A model generated the notes under the pieces. It ran no database searches. It was not told where the DNA came from and saw only the letters and a program-made list of their open reading frames with translations. Shown here piece after piece: positions 1 to 9,145 of a DNA stretch of 64,000 nucleotides (its first letter is position 1; each line of letters begins with the position of its first letter). The DNA is taken from assembly GCF_039414295.1 (NCBI RefSeq), contig NZ_JBCITM010000001.1, forward strand, positions 248,001 through 312,000, given 5' to 3'. This DNA is from Anoxynatronum sibiricum (lineage in GTDB: Bacteria; Bacillota; Clostridia; Peptostreptococcales; Tindalliaceae). The position numbers and the translations under genes are program-made.

Positions 1-522
1 ATAGAATCTGGAAAGCTGGAACTGGAGTACATAGCCTTTGATTTAAGGGAAGAAATGAAAGCGGCAGTGATGCCTTTTTCCCTGCGAGCCCGGGAGAAAG
101 GGCTGGAACTAAGTGTGATGATTGATTCAGAAGTGCCACGGCAGGTGATGGGTGATCCCATCAGGTTAAGGCAGGTGCTGACAAACTTGGCGAGCAATGC
201 AGTGAAATTCACTGATGCAGGATCAGTCCTGGTTCATGCAACAGTAAGTGAGACGCCTTTGGCGGATGAAGATGAACCCATGATTGTGTTTCGTGTCATT
301 GATACTGGTATTGGAATTTCTGAAACAATGCAAAGCCGTCTCTTTGAGCCCTTTGTTCAGGCGGAAACATCCACCACCCGGCGTTATGGCGGCACGGGAT
401 TGGGCCTGTCCATTGTGCGGCATATTGTCACCCTCATGGGTGGTCGGGTGAATCTGGAAAGCCGGCCAGGGCAAGGGACCGCCGTCACATGCACCATTCC
501 TTTTCCCGAAATGTCTGAATAG
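1..522 (+). CDS. Sensor histidine kinase, C-terminal part (5' truncated by window edge)
   Basis: The frame is open from base 1, so the gene starts upstream of the window. The 173 visible residues begin with the linker after a HisKA domain (a run reading IESGKLELE is typical just after the phospho-accepting helix). A full HATPase_c domain follows: N box near residues 60-70 (NLASNAVKF), G1 box DTGIGI near residue 103, and G2 box GGTGLGL near residue 132. The protein ends soon after, so no receiver domain is fused at the C terminus. The ATPase domain would donate phosphate to the histidine of a dimer partner. The signal sensed and the cognate regulator lie outside the window. The nearby pyr genes have their own promoter and need not be related. 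Confidence 0.9.
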   Translation: MESGKLELEYIAFDLREEMKAAVMPFSLRAREKGLELSVMIDSEVPRQVMGDPIRLRQVLTNLASNAVKFTDAGSVLVHATVSETPLADEDEPMIVFRVIDTGIGISETMQSRLFEPFVQAETSTTRRYGGTGLGLSIVRHIVTLMGGRVNLESRPGQGTAVTCTIPFPEMSE

Positions 523-558
523 ATTATATGACAGATCAGCTGGTCGGGCACATTTCCC

Positions 559-587
559 TTGACAGACAACAGCGCTTCCGCTATACT
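559..587 (+). promoter_or_regulatory. Sigma-A promoter of the pyr operon
   Basis: A perfect -35 box TTGACA (559-564) and a -10 box TATACT (582-587) are separated by 17 bases. Transcription would start near 594, just ahead of the PyrR site. This leaves a leader of about 300 bases before carA. Confidence 0.85.
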
Positions 588-601
588 GGTGAAAACCATA
601 T

Positions 602-694
602 GTCCTTTAAACTGGTCCCGTGAGACTGGTAAGGAAACGCAAACAGGCCATCAGAACCTGAGCCTTCCTTTCTCGCGCAAAGGAAGGCTTCTTT
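602..694 (+). promoter_or_regulatory. PyrR-binding attenuator with intrinsic terminator
   Basis: Bases 602-634 have the form of the PyrR RNA-binding hairpin: TCCTTTAAA on the 5' arm, a loop region GTCCCGTGAGACT, and a closing GGTAAGGA arm. This matches the Firmicute PyrR element (CUUUAA ... GUCC.GUGAGRCU ... AAGG). An 11-base-pair hairpin follows (AGCCTTCCTTT at 661-671 with AAAGGAAGGCT at 679-689) with a TCTTT tail. In the family, UMP- or UTP-bound PyrR stabilises the binding hairpin and favours termination. The downstream genes are pyrimidine biosynthetic, which fits. No pyrR gene is in the window. Confidence 0.85.
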
Positions 695-706
695 GTGCGA
701 AAAAGC

Positions 707-745
707 AAATCCTTGCTGTCCAACGTGACAGTGAGGATTTTTGTG
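707..745 (+). terminator. Second leader hairpin with T-rich tail before carA
   Basis: AAATCCTTGCTGTC (707-720) pairs with GACAGTGAGGATTT (727-740) over 14 positions with two G-U wobbles. The tail reads TTTTTGTGTTTT. It lies only 13 bases after the PyrR-linked terminator, so the leader has two terminators in tandem. Whether it is constitutive or part of a second attenuation step cannot be told from sequence. Confidence 0.65.
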
Positions 746-894
746 TTTTGAGATGTGGTTACAGTGGACCAGGTTTGATCAAAGATAATCAGTGGCACAT
801 ACTCATGAAAGTGAAATCACATAAGCGTTGTCAAAAGAGGTTCTGGTGATCTCAAGTAGATAGGGCAGCTCAAAAGGAATGAGGGAGGCGTACA

Positions 895-1980
895 ATGAAG
901 GGAAAACTGATTCTGGAAGATGGCACAATATTTGAAGGGAAGCTGTTTGGAGCCATGAAGCAGGTGCGGGGAGAAGTGGTGTTTAATACAGGAATGACCG
1001 GTTATCAGGAATTGCTGACAGATCCTTCTTATGTTAACCAGATGGTGGTGTTGACCTATCCGTTGGTGGGAAACTATGGCTTCAACTGGGAAGATGTGGA
1101 ATCAGCCAGTCCAAAAGTGAATGCGCTGATTGTGAAGGAGCTATGCCGCACCCCCAGTCATTTCCGTTCGGTGGGTCAACTGGAGCATTATCTGAAAGAA
1201 CACGGTATTACAGGTATTGAAGGCATAGATACCCGTGCGCTGACCATCCACATTCGCGAAAAAGGCATGATGCGGGGAGCGCTGGTTGCTGGTGACGAAA
1301 TGCCGGATCAGAAATGGCTCACAGCACCACTGCCTGATCCGGTGGCGTCAGTGACCACTTCCAAGGTTAAGACACTGGGGAATCCTGAGGGTACCCGTAT
1401 TGCCGTTCTTGATTTCGGAATCAAACATGCTATTGTCAAACATCTGGTTAACCGTGGCATGTGCGTCAGCTTATATCCTGCCCAGACAACCGCAAAAGAG
1501 ATGCTGGCTTTCCAACCCTCGGGTATTTTACTTTCCAATGGTCCGGGTAACCCCAAAGATTTACCGGTGGCCATTAAAGCAGTGAACGATTTGTTGAAAA
1601 GGGACTTACCTCTCATGGGAATCTGCCTGGGACACCAACTGCTTAACCTGGCCTGTGGCGGCGATGTGTACAAACTTCCCTTTGGTCACCGGGGCGGTAA
1701 TCATCCGGTGAAGCATTTGGAAACCGGCGTTGTGACGATCACTTCTCAGAATCACAGCTATGCAGTGAAAGAAGACTGTCTGCCAGACTGCCTGACAGTC
1801 ACACACCGAAATCTCAACGATGGCACGGTGGAAGGCATCCGGCATCGGCAGAAGCCAGTTTTTTCAGTACAGTATCACCCTGAAGCTTCTCCCGGTCCTG
1901 CCGATTCGGTTGCCCTTTTCGATACCTTTCAGCAGATGGTTGAAAAGACGCTTCAAAAGGAGGAAAAACCATGCCATTAA
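895..1980 (+). CDS. carA: Carbamoyl-phosphate synthase, small (glutaminase) subunit
   Basis: The 361-residue protein is full length for CarA. It hydrolyses glutamine and channels ammonia to CarB for carbamoyl phosphate, the first step of pyrimidine and arginine synthesis. The N-terminal CPSase small-chain domain has FNTGMTGYQE and DPSY signatures. The class I amidotransferase domain follows, with nucleophile Cys244 in GICLGHQ and the His328/Glu330 pair in QYHPEAS. The start is supported by GGGAGG seven bases upstream. Its 3' end overlaps carB by 10 bases. The PyrR leader upstream suggests this copy serves pyrimidine synthesis. Confidence 0.97.
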   Translation: MKGKLILEDGTIFEGKLFGAMKQVRGEVVFNTGMTGYQELLTDPSYVNQMVVLTYPLVGNYGFNWEDVESASPKVNALIVKELCRTPSHFRSVGQLEHYLKEHGITGIEGIDTRALTIHIREKGMMRGALVAGDEMPDQKWLTAPLPDPVASVTTSKVKTLGNPEGTRIAVLDFGIKHAIVKHLVNRGMCVSLYPAQTTAKEMLAFQPSGILLSNGPGNPKDLPVAIKAVNDLLKRDLPLMGICLGHQLLNLACGGDVYKLPFGHRGGNHPVKHLETGVVTITSQNHSYAVKEDCLPDCLTVTHRNLNDGTVEGIRHRQKPVFSVQYHPEASPGPADSVALFDTFQQMVEKTLQKEEKPCH

Positions 1981-4900
1981 ATCAACAACTGAAAAAAGTG
2001 ATGGTCATCGGCTCGGGTCCTATCATCATTGGCCAGGCGGCTGAGTTTGATTATGCCGGTACCCAGGCCTGCCTGGCGCTGAAAGAAGAAGGCATTCACG
2101 TGGTATTGGTGAACAGCAATCCTGCCACCATCATGACAGACCCGGGCATTGCCGACACGGTGTATATGGAGCCGCTGACCCCCGCATTCATCAAAAAAAT
2201 CATTCGAAAAGAAAAGCCCGACGGACTTTTGCCCACACTGGGAGGGCAGGTGGGTCTAAATCTGGCAGTGGAACTGGCAGAAGAGGGGTTTCTGGAAGCA
2301 GAAGGCGTGACATTGCTGGGTACGCCTGTGGAGGCCATTCAGCGGGCAGAAGATCGGGAGCTGTTCAACCAGATGCTGGAAAGCATCGGTGAGCCCATCG
2401 CCGAAAGCCGGGTGGTGGATCAGGTGACAGAGGCGCTGGCGTTTGCCACAGTCATCGGGTACCCGGTGATCGTGCGACCTGCATACACCATGGGGGGCAC
2501 CGGCGGCGGTATCGCTGAGAATGAAACAGAGCTCAGGGAAATTGCCCGCATCGGCCTGAAAAGCAGCCGGGTGAACCAAATTCTGGTGGAACGTTGCGTT
2601 TCAGGATGGAAAGAAATCGAATTTGAAGTCATGCGGGATGCCAATAACACCTGCATTACTGTCTGCAGCATGGAAAATGTGGATCCGGTAGGAGTACACA
2701 CCGGTGACAGCATTGTAGCGGCACCCAGTCAGACATTGGCAAACCAGGAATATCAGATGCTGCGTACCGCTTCCCTGAAAATCATCCGCGCTCTGGGAGT
2801 GGAAGGGGGCTGTAATGTGCAGTATGCCCTGGACCCAGAGAGCATGAACTATGTGGTAATTGAAGTAAATCCCCGGGTCAGCCGCTCCAGTGCCCTGGCT
2901 TCCAAAGCCACCGGGTATCCCATTGCCCGCATTGCCTCTAAAATCGCTGTAGGGCTCCATCTTGACGAAATTCCAAATCCCATCACCGGAATGGGTCATG
3001 CCGCTTTCGAGCCTGCGTTGGACTATGTGGTGCTGAAAATACCCCGATGGCCCTTTGATAAGTTTGCACTGGCCGACAGAAAACTGGGTACCCAGATGAA
3101 GGCCACGGGAGAAGTGATGGCTCTCGACAGAAGTTTTGAAGGCGCGCTGATGAAGGGGATCCGGTCCCTGGAACTGAACCGCAACAGCCTAGTGCTCCGG
3201 GAACTGGCAGATCTGACAGATGAAGCCCTGTTGGAACGGATTGGTGCCCGGGACGACGAACGGATTTTCTACATTGCCACTGCCCTCTACCGGGGAATGG
3301 ACATGATGACCATCCACCGCCTCACAGGAATGGACCCCTTCTTTCTGACAAAAATCAACCACCTGGCACTGCTGGAAAAGCGATTGGAACAGGAAACACT
3401 GCAAACTCTCTCAGAAAGCCTGCTGCGGGAAGCAAAAGCCATGAATTTAGGGGACGAACACATTGCAACCCTGGTGGGAACTGATGAAATGTCTCTGCGT
3501 CAGTATCGAAAAGAACGGGGAGTCACGCCAGCCTACCACATGGTGGATACCTGCGCCGGTGAATTTCCGGCTGTGACGCCCTACTTTTACGCCAGTTACG
3601 AAGGCACCAATGAAGCAGAGCCCACCTCGCGCCGCAAGGTATTGATTCTTGGTTCAGGCCCCATACGCATCGGGCAGGGGGTGGAGTTTGACTACTGCAC
3701 CGTTCATTCCTTGTGGGCGCTTCGGGAAATGGGCATTGAATCCATTGTCATTAACAACAATCCCGAAACCGTCAGTACTGATTTCAATACCTCTGACCGG
3801 CTCTACTTCGATCCCCTTACCACAGAAGATGTGATGAATGTCATTGATTTAGAAAAACCGGAGGGAGTCATTGTTCAGTTTGGCGGCCAGACGGCCATTA
3901 ATCTGGCAGAATCACTTGAGAAAGCAGGCGTGACCATTCTGGGCACCAGTGTGGCAGACATTGACGCTGCTGAAGACCGGGATAAGTTCAACCAACTGGT
4001 GCAGTCGCTGGGCATTCCCATGCCCTTTGGAAAAACCGCCCGATCAGAAGCAGAAGCGGTGGCTTGCGCAGGCGAGATTGGGTTTCCCCTGGTGATTCGT
4101 CCTTCTTATGTGCTGGGGGGGCGCAACATGGAAATTCTCTATTCCATGGAAGAACTGGAAGAATACATGACGAATGCAGCACTGGTGTCACCCCGGCATC
4201 CGGTACTGCTGGACCAGTATCTTCAGGGCATGGAGGTGGAGGTGGATGCCGTTTCTGACGGCGAAGCCATCCTGGTGCCGGGTATTATGGAACATATCGA
4301 GCGGGCCGGAGTGCATTCCGGCGACAGTATCGCAGTGATTCCACCATTGCATCTGAACCGGCATATGCAGGAAACGGTGATGGACTATACCCTGCGACTG
4401 GCAAAAGCGCTGAAAATAAAGGGAATGATCAATCTGCAGTTCGTCATTCGCTACAACAGGGTGTATCTGCTGGAAGTAAATCCCAGGTCCAGCCGCACTG
4501 TGCCCTTTCTCAGTAAAGTGACAGGTGTTCCCTTGATTAAGTTGGCCACCCAGGCTGCTATGGGTATGAGCCTTCGGGAACAGGGCGTTCGCCCGGGTCT
4601 CATGCCGCCGCCGGAAGGCTATGCGGTGAAGGCACCGGTATTCTCTTTTTCCAAACTCATTGAAGTGGACACCTCCCTGGGGCCGGAAATGAAATCCACT
4701 GGTGAGTCCATCGGATTGGATGAGTTTTATCCCAAAGCACTCTACAAAGCACTCACGGCCTCAGGGTTGGAAGTGCCGGCAGACGGCAGTATTTTGGTAA
4801 CCGTTGCCGACAAAGACAAGGATGAAGCCATCCCCATCATTCGAGAGCTGTGGGAAATCGGTTTTTCCCTTTACGCCACCAGTGGCACAGCTCAGGCACT

Positions 4901-5159
4901 GCGACGGGGAGGAATTGAAGTTCGAGAGGTTCGCAAACTTGACGAACCTGTACCCAACCTGCTGAACCTGATTCAGGAAGAAAAAATTCATCTGGTGATC
5001 AATACGCCTGCAAAAGGAAAACAACCAAAAAGGGACGGCTTTAAGATTCGTCGGGCAGCGGTGGAGTCTGGAGTGCCCTGCGTCACCTCCATGGATACGG
5101 CGCGTGCGGTTCTGGAGGTGCTGAAAAGTATTTCCTTTAAAGTGACCGGATTATCATGA
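1971..5159 (+). CDS. carB: Carbamoyl-phosphate synthase, large subunit
   Basis: The 1062-residue protein has the usual CarB length and tandem design. The N-terminal half (about 1-400) carries GSGPIIIGQAAEFDYAG and the first ATP-grasp domain, which makes carboxyphosphate. An oligomerisation region follows at about 400-545. The second half (about 550-935) repeats the pattern with GSGPIRIGQGVEFDY and the second ATP-grasp domain, which phosphorylates carbamate. The last 130 residues form the MGS-like allosteric domain where UMP or ornithine binds in relatives. AGGAGG sits inside the end of carA and the genes overlap by 10 bases, so translational coupling is likely. Confidence 0.97.
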   Translation: MPLNQQLKKVMVIGSGPIIIGQAAEFDYAGTQACLALKEEGIHVVLVNSNPATIMTDPGIADTVYMEPLTPAFIKKIIRKEKPDGLLPTLGGQVGLNLAVELAEEGFLEAEGVTLLGTPVEAIQRAEDRELFNQMLESIGEPIAESRVVDQVTEALAFATVIGYPVIVRPAYTMGGTGGGIAENETELREIARIGLKSSRVNQILVERCVSGWKEIEFEVMRDANNTCITVCSMENVDPVGVHTGDSIVAAPSQTLANQEYQMLRTASLKIIRALGVEGGCNVQYALDPESMNYVVIEVNPRVSRSSALASKATGYPIARIASKIAVGLHLDEIPNPITGMGHAAFEPALDYVVLKIPRWPFDKFALADRKLGTQMKATGEVMALDRSFEGALMKGIRSLELNRNSLVLRELADLTDEALLERIGARDDERIFYIATALYRGMDMMTIHRLTGMDPFFLTKINHLALLEKRLEQETLQTLSESLLREAKAMNLGDEHIATLVGTDEMSLRQYRKERGVTPAYHMVDTCAGEFPAVTPYFYASYEGTNEAEPTSRRKVLILGSGPIRIGQGVEFDYCTVHSLWALREMGIESIVINNNPETVSTDFNTSDRLYFDPLTTEDVMNVIDLEKPEGVIVQFGGQTAINLAESLEKAGVTILGTSVADIDAAEDRDKFNQLVQSLGIPMPFGKTARSEAEAVACAGEIGFPLVIRPSYVLGGRNMEILYSMEELEEYMTNAALVSPRHPVLLDQYLQGMEVEVDAVSDGEAILVPGIMEHIERAGVHSGDSIAVIPPLHLNRHMQETVMDYTLRLAKALKIKGMINLQFVIRYNRVYLLEVNPRSSRTVPFLSKVTGVPLIKLATQAAMGMSLREQGVRPGLMPPPEGYAVKAPVFSFSKLIEVDTSLGPEMKSTGESIGLDEFYPKALYKALTASGLEVPADGSILVTVADKDKDEAIPIIRELWEIGFSLYATSGTAQALRRGGIEVREVRKLDEPVPNLLNLIQEEKIHLVINTPAKGKQPKRDGFKIRRAAVESGVPCVTSMDTARAVLEVLKSISFKVTGLS

Positions 5160-5188
5160 TGAGCTGTCAAAGAAGGGGAGGGGCACAC

Positions 5189-5989
5189 ATGAAACGGGAG
5201 TACACAGGCAACATCATTTATCAGGAACAGCTGCTGGAAGACTGTTACCGAATGGTACTGAAAACAGATGCAGACTTGCTGCAACAGGCTTTGCCAGGGC
5301 AGTTTGTTCACTTGAGAATCAATCCGCTGGGGGGGCCTTTGCTGAGACGACCCTTCAGTATCCACAGTATTGACCAGGAACAGGGCACCTTGTCGTTGCT
5401 TTACGCCGTGGTGGGCCAGGGTACTCGGATCATGGCGGCAGACCTGCCGGGAAAAACCGTCACCTTGCTGGGTCCGCTGGGGACTGGGTTTCCCCACCTG
5501 CCTCCCTCCACTGGTGAGGTGGTGCTGGTGGGTGGTGGTTTGGGAACGGCGCCGCTGTTGCATACAGCCAGTTGGTTACAGACTGCCGGCAGAAAGACCC
5601 GGGTGATCCTGGGATTCCCTTCACAAGACCGGGCCATGTTGGCCAGTGACTTTACCCAAACTGGGGCAACCGTTCACATGACTACTGAAGACGGCAGCGA
5701 AGGCTACCATGGGTATCCTACCTTATTGCTACACGAAGTATTGGCGAGAGAGTTTGTTCAGGCTGTCTTTGCCTGCGGTCCCCATGCCATGCTGGAAAAT
5801 GTGGCAAAAGTATGCGGCGAAGCGGGGATTGATGCCTGGATTTCCATGGAAGAAAAAATGGCCTGTGGCATTGGGGCCTGTCTGGGCTGTGTGGTGAGGA
5901 TCCGGGATGAGATGGGAAGCCATTATGAGAAGGCTTGCATGGATGGGCCGGTGTTCAAAGCCTCGGAGGTGATTTTTAATGAAGCATAA
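5189..5989 (+). CDS. pyrK: Dihydroorotate dehydrogenase B, FAD/[2Fe-2S] electron-transfer subunit
   Basis: The 266-residue protein is the NAD-linked electron-transfer partner of PyrD type 1B. The N-terminal half is a ferredoxin-reductase-like FAD domain (LLRRPFSIHSI). The middle is an NAD-binding domain (VVLVGGGLGTAPLL). Near the C terminus, Cys226, Cys231, Cys234 and Cys250 form the C-x4-C-x2-C-x15-C pattern that holds the 2Fe-2S cluster. An upstream ATG at 5156 is in frame. I chose the ATG at 5189 because AGGGGAGGGG lies just before it and the homologous sequence begins there. The pyrD start lies within the 3' end of this gene (11-base overlap), as expected for two subunits made together. 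Confidence 0.95.
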   Translation: MKREYTGNIIYQEQLLEDCYRMVLKTDADLLQQALPGQFVHLRINPLGGPLLRRPFSIHSIDQEQGTLSLLYAVVGQGTRIMAADLPGKTVTLLGPLGTGFPHLPPSTGEVVLVGGGLGTAPLLHTASWLQTAGRKTRVILGFPSQDRAMLASDFTQTGATVHMTTEDGSEGYHGYPTLLLHEVLAREFVQAVFACGPHAMLENVAKVCGEAGIDAWISMEEKMACGIGACLGCVVRIRDEMGSHYEKACMDGPVFKASEVIFNEA

Positions 5990-6920
5990 GGGATTGCAGG
6001 TGGTCATCCCTGGCAGAAGGAAGGGTGCCCGCTCTTTGATGCTGGGAAATCCAGTGATTGCTGCCTCCGGCACCTTCGGTTTTGGCCGGGAATACGGAGA
6101 TTACCTGGACTTGAATCAGCTGGGAGGCATTGCTGTCAAAGGGCTGACTCCGGAACCCCGGGAAGGGAACCCCATTCCCCGAATTGTAGAAACCCCCATG
6201 GGAATGCTTAATTCCATTGGTTTGCAAAATCCTGGACTTGAAGGATTCATCAAAGAAGAGATGCCTTTTCTCCGCACATATGAAACGGCGGTAATCGCCA
6301 ATATTTCGGGCAACACCGTGGCAGAATTTACAGCCATGGCCACTCGATTGGAGTCAATACCTGGCATTCACGGGCTGGAAGTGAATGTGTCTTGTCCAAA
6401 TATTCATCGGGGAGGTGAAGTTTTTGCCACCAACCCGGAGATGGTACGGACGATCACAGAAGAAGTGGTCAACGTGACTACGTTGCCGGTGATCGTCAAA
6501 CTGTCTCCCAATGTGACTGATATTGGACTCATTGCCCAAAGTGCTGAAGCGGGGGGAGCAGACGCCGTTTCTCTCATCAACACAGTGCTGGGCATGGCCA
6601 TTGACATCAAGACCCGGCAGCCTGTGCTGAAACGGGTTATGGGCGGTCTCTCCGGGCCGGCGGTCAAACCCATCGCCCTGCGCCAGGTCTGGCAGGTGTA
6701 CCAGGTGGTGAAAATTCCCATCATTGGCATGGGAGGCATTATGACGGCGGAAGACGCCCTGGAGTTTCTCATGGCCGGGGCGGCGGCGGTTTCGGTGGGA
6801 ACCGGCAACTTTGTGAATCCCACCGCCTGCATCGATGTGGCTGTGGGAATCAATTCGTATATGGAGAAACATGGGCTTCGCCGGGTGAGTGAACTCACGG
6901 GTGTTGCCCACGAACAATAA
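5979..6920 (+). CDS. pyrD: Dihydroorotate dehydrogenase, class 1B catalytic subunit
   Basis: The 313-residue FMN TIM-barrel enzyme oxidises dihydroorotate to orotate and passes electrons to PyrK and then NAD+. The N-terminal region reads LGNPVIAASGTFGFGREY. Catalytic Cys139 sits in NVSCPN, the class 1B base (class 2 uses Ser). Later motifs include GGLSGPA and GMGGI for FMN phosphate binding. GGAGGTGAT precedes the ATG, and the start overlaps the end of pyrK. It is the last gene of the operon. pyrB, pyrC, pyrE and pyrF are not in the window. Confidence 0.96.
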   Translation: MKHKGLQVVIPGRRKGARSLMLGNPVIAASGTFGFGREYGDYLDLNQLGGIAVKGLTPEPREGNPIPRIVETPMGMLNSIGLQNPGLEGFIKEEMPFLRTYETAVIANISGNTVAEFTAMATRLESIPGIHGLEVNVSCPNIHRGGEVFATNPEMVRTITEEVVNVTTLPVIVKLSPNVTDIGLIAQSAEAGGADAVSLINTVLGMAIDIKTRQPVLKRVMGGLSGPAVKPIALRQVWQVYQVVKIPIIGMGGIMTAEDALEFLMAGAAAVSVGTGNFVNPTACIDVAVGINSYMEKHGLRRVSELTGVAHEQ

Positions 6921-6927
6921 ATGAGTA

Positions 6928-6954
6928 AAGACGCCCCCCTAAAGGAGGCGTCTT
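6928..6954 (+). terminator. Terminator between convergent pyrD and CoA-disulfide reductase genes
   Basis: AAGACGCC near 6928 pairs with GGCGTCTT ending at 6954. The stem extends to about 11 positions with one C-A mismatch. Only a weak T-run follows on the plus strand. The hairpin lies between two convergent stop codons and may serve both strands. Confidence 0.7.
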
Positions 6955-6956
6955 AT

Positions 6957-8654
6957 TTAAATCGTACCAGAATCATCCATGGGTAACGCTGTGACAGCTG
7001 CTTCTTCAGGACGGAACACAGCCTGCCAGGTGGCATATCCCCCGTCAAGATTTTTGACATCATAGCCCCGCTGTGAAAGCATACGGGCGGCAATGTAACC
7101 CCGAACCCCTACCCGGCAGTATACGTGAACGGTTTTGTTTTCGGGAAGCTCCTGAAGACGGGTGCGAAGCTGGCTAAGGGGAATGTGATGGGCATCCGGA
7201 ATGATTCCCTGAACCACCTCGTCATCATCCCGCACATCAAGGAAAAAAGCACCGGAAGCATTCAAATTATCCACCTCATGCCACTGAAAAGAAGTCACCA
7301 TTCCTTCCCGTAAGTTGGTGGCGGCGAATCCCAGCATGTTTACCGGATCTTTGGCAGAGGAATAAGGAGGTGCGTAAGACAGTTCCAGCTCCTGCAGATC
7401 TTCAACTGTTAATCTGCCCCGCATGGCCGTCGCCAGCACATCAATACGCTTCTCCACCCCTTTGGAACCGATGGCCTGTGCACCCAGAATTTTTCCGGTG
7501 ACAGGGTCGTAGAGCATTTTCATGGAAATGGGATCTGCCCCGGGGTAGTATCCGGCATGGGCACCGGGGTGAATGTGCAGGGCTTCATAAGGAATGTGGA
7601 GCTGCTTCAGGCGTTTTTCGTTGTTGCCCGTTGATGCCGCAGTCAACTGAAATACTTTTACTACGGCAGAGCCGAGGGTGCCGGGGTAAGCCACCGGGCG
7701 TCCGCAGATGTGATCGGCCACCAGGCGGCCCTGCTTGTTGGCTGGGCCGGCCAAAGGAATCATGGCGGGCTGTCGGTTGATATAATCGGTGACCTCTACG
7801 GCATCACCAATGGCATAAATAGAAGGATCACTGGTTTGCATGGCATTGTTCACCAGAATACCGCCCCGCTCGCCCAAGGTTAAGCCGGCTTCTTTGGCCA
7901 GTTGATTTTCAGGCTTCACACCGATGGCCATGATAGTCAGATCGGTGTGAAGCAGCTTGCCGCTGGAAAGTTGAATTTGGTTTCCGGATTGCAGAAAAGC
8001 CGAAACGCCATCCGCCAAGATCAGTTGAACACCCTGCTGGCGGATGTGATTGTGAAGAATGGCAGCCATTTCATAATCCATGGGGGCCATCACCTGATCC
8101 TGCATTTCCACCAACGTGACATGGATTTCCCGCGCATGGAGATTTTCGGCCATTTCAACACCGATGAAACCACCGCCAATCACAACAGCCTTTTTGGGCT
8201 GATGCAAATCAATGTAATGATTGATTTGGTCGGTGTCGGGAATAGAGCGAAGAGTGAACACATTGTCCGTTTCCTGCAACCCTGAGATGGGAGGCTTCAC
8301 CGGGCTGGCACCTGGTGACAAGATCAAGACATCATACATTTCAGTATATGTTTCATCGGTCAAATGATTGTGCACTGTCAGTTCTTTTTTATTGCGGTGA
8401 ATGGCGGTGACTTCATTGTAGGGACGTACCGAAAGATTGAAACGGGCTGCCATGCCTTCGGCAGTCTGCACCAGTAAATCATCCCGGTTTTCAATGATGC
8501 CACCGATGTGATATGGCAGACCGCAATTGGCAAAAGAAATGTAGCCGCCCCTTTCCAATAAAACAATTTCAGCCTGTTCATCAAGCCGTCTCAAACGGGC
8601 AGCGGCTGTGGCGCCGCCGGCCACGCCGCCCACAATAACAATTTTTTTACGCAT
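6957..8654 (-). CDS. CoA-disulfide reductase / NAD(P)H:persulfide oxidoreductase with C-terminal rhodanese domain
   Basis: The 565-residue protein is an FAD pyridine-nucleotide-disulfide reductase fused to a rhodanese domain. It begins with the FAD loop VGGVAGGATAAARLRR. Redox Cys44 in SFANCGLPYH is the single active cysteine of CoA-disulfide reductases and NADH oxidases. A second Rossmann motif (VIGGGFIGVEMAE) binds NAD(P)H. The dimerisation domain follows, and the last ~100 residues are a rhodanese domain with loop CRVGVRG. Relatives reduce CoA-disulfide, CoA-persulfide or polysulfide. The longest frame begins 41 codons earlier, but AGGAGG at about 8663-8668 and the FAD motif fix the ATG at 8654. 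It lies downstream of an ArsR gene on the same strand, which suggests regulation by sulfur or redox state. Confidence 0.92.
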   Translation of the reverse strand: MRKKIVIVGGVAGGATAAARLRRLDEQAEIVLLERGGYISFANCGLPYHIGGIIENRDDLLVQTAEGMAARFNLSVRPYNEVTAIHRNKKELTVHNHLTDETYTEMYDVLILSPGASPVKPPISGLQETDNVFTLRSIPDTDQINHYIDLHQPKKAVVIGGGFIGVEMAENLHAREIHVTLVEMQDQVMAPMDYEMAAILHNHIRQQGVQLILADGVSAFLQSGNQIQLSSGKLLHTDLTIMAIGVKPENQLAKEAGLTLGERGGILVNNAMQTSDPSIYAIGDAVEVTDYINRQPAMIPLAGPANKQGRLVADHICGRPVAYPGTLGSAVVKVFQLTAASTGNNEKRLKQLHIPYEALHIHPGAHAGYYPGADPISMKMLYDPVTGKILGAQAIGSKGVEKRIDVLATAMRGRLTVEDLQELELSYAPPYSSAKDPVNMLGFAATNLREGMVTSFQWHEVDNLNASGAFFLDVRDDDEVVQGIIPDAHHIPLSQLRTRLQELPENKTVHVYCRVGVRGYIAARMLSQRGYDVKNLDGGYATWQAVFRPEEAAVTALPMDDSGTI

Positions 8655-8757
8655 GAAAAAATCCTCCTTGAGTGATGATGGATAAATATCGTTCAAGATA
8701 ATAATAAGTTGGAATGACTGTATATGATAACGATTATTTGAGGAAAATATACACCTG

Positions 8758-9075
8758 TCACGGAGAGCTGGGGTCATTCATGGACAATTGCAACTGCTGG
8801 ATGAGCGCCGGTACTTGAGGATGAATAATCCGGTAATGAATTTCCAATCCCTGGCGCTGACCCTGAATGATCCCTGTGTTTCGCAGGACAGCCAGGTGCT
8901 GGGAAACGGTGGATTGTGGTACAGACAAACAATGCTGGAGCTGCTGTACATTGGCGACGCCGTAATCTGCAAGTCGTTTCAAAATGCATAAACGAACCGG
9001 GTGCCCCATGGCCTTCAGCAGATCTGCTGCTTGCTGAAGTTGAATTATTGTGACATTGTCGTTGTTGTGCGGCAT
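8758..9075 (-). CDS. ArsR-family transcriptional regulator
   Basis: The 105-residue protein is a winged-helix ArsR/SmtB repressor. The recognition helix region reads SVPQSTVSQHLAVLR near residues 51-65, and a wing follows (GQRQGLEIHYRI). AGGAGG stands before the ATG. It lacks the ELCVCDL metal motif of CadC-type members and has only two cysteines, Cys30 and Cys49. In related sulfur-responsive ArsR proteins, paired cysteines form a polysulfide bridge, but their positions differ from these, so that role is inference. The rhodanese-fused reductase lies 103 bases downstream and is the likely target, together with the gene itself. Confidence 0.88.
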   Translation of the reverse strand: MPHNNDNVTIIQLQQAADLLKAMGHPVRLCILKRLADYGVANVQQLQHCLSVPQSTVSQHLAVLRNTGIIQGQRQGLEIHYRIIHPQVPALIQQLQLSMNDPSSP

Positions 9076-9145
9076 GATAGCCTCCTTTCAGTGAGTCATT
9101 AAATGCCATTATGTTGAAGGGTGTCGGGTAAAACGCTATATTAGA

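Noticed and set aside
559..849. A 96-codon frame covering the pyr leader
   Set aside because: It spans the promoter, the PyrR element and two terminators, so it is not a plausible gene.
6354..6917. Two long minus-strand frames opposite pyrD
   Set aside because: pyrD is certain, and these frames have no start signals or recognisable domains.
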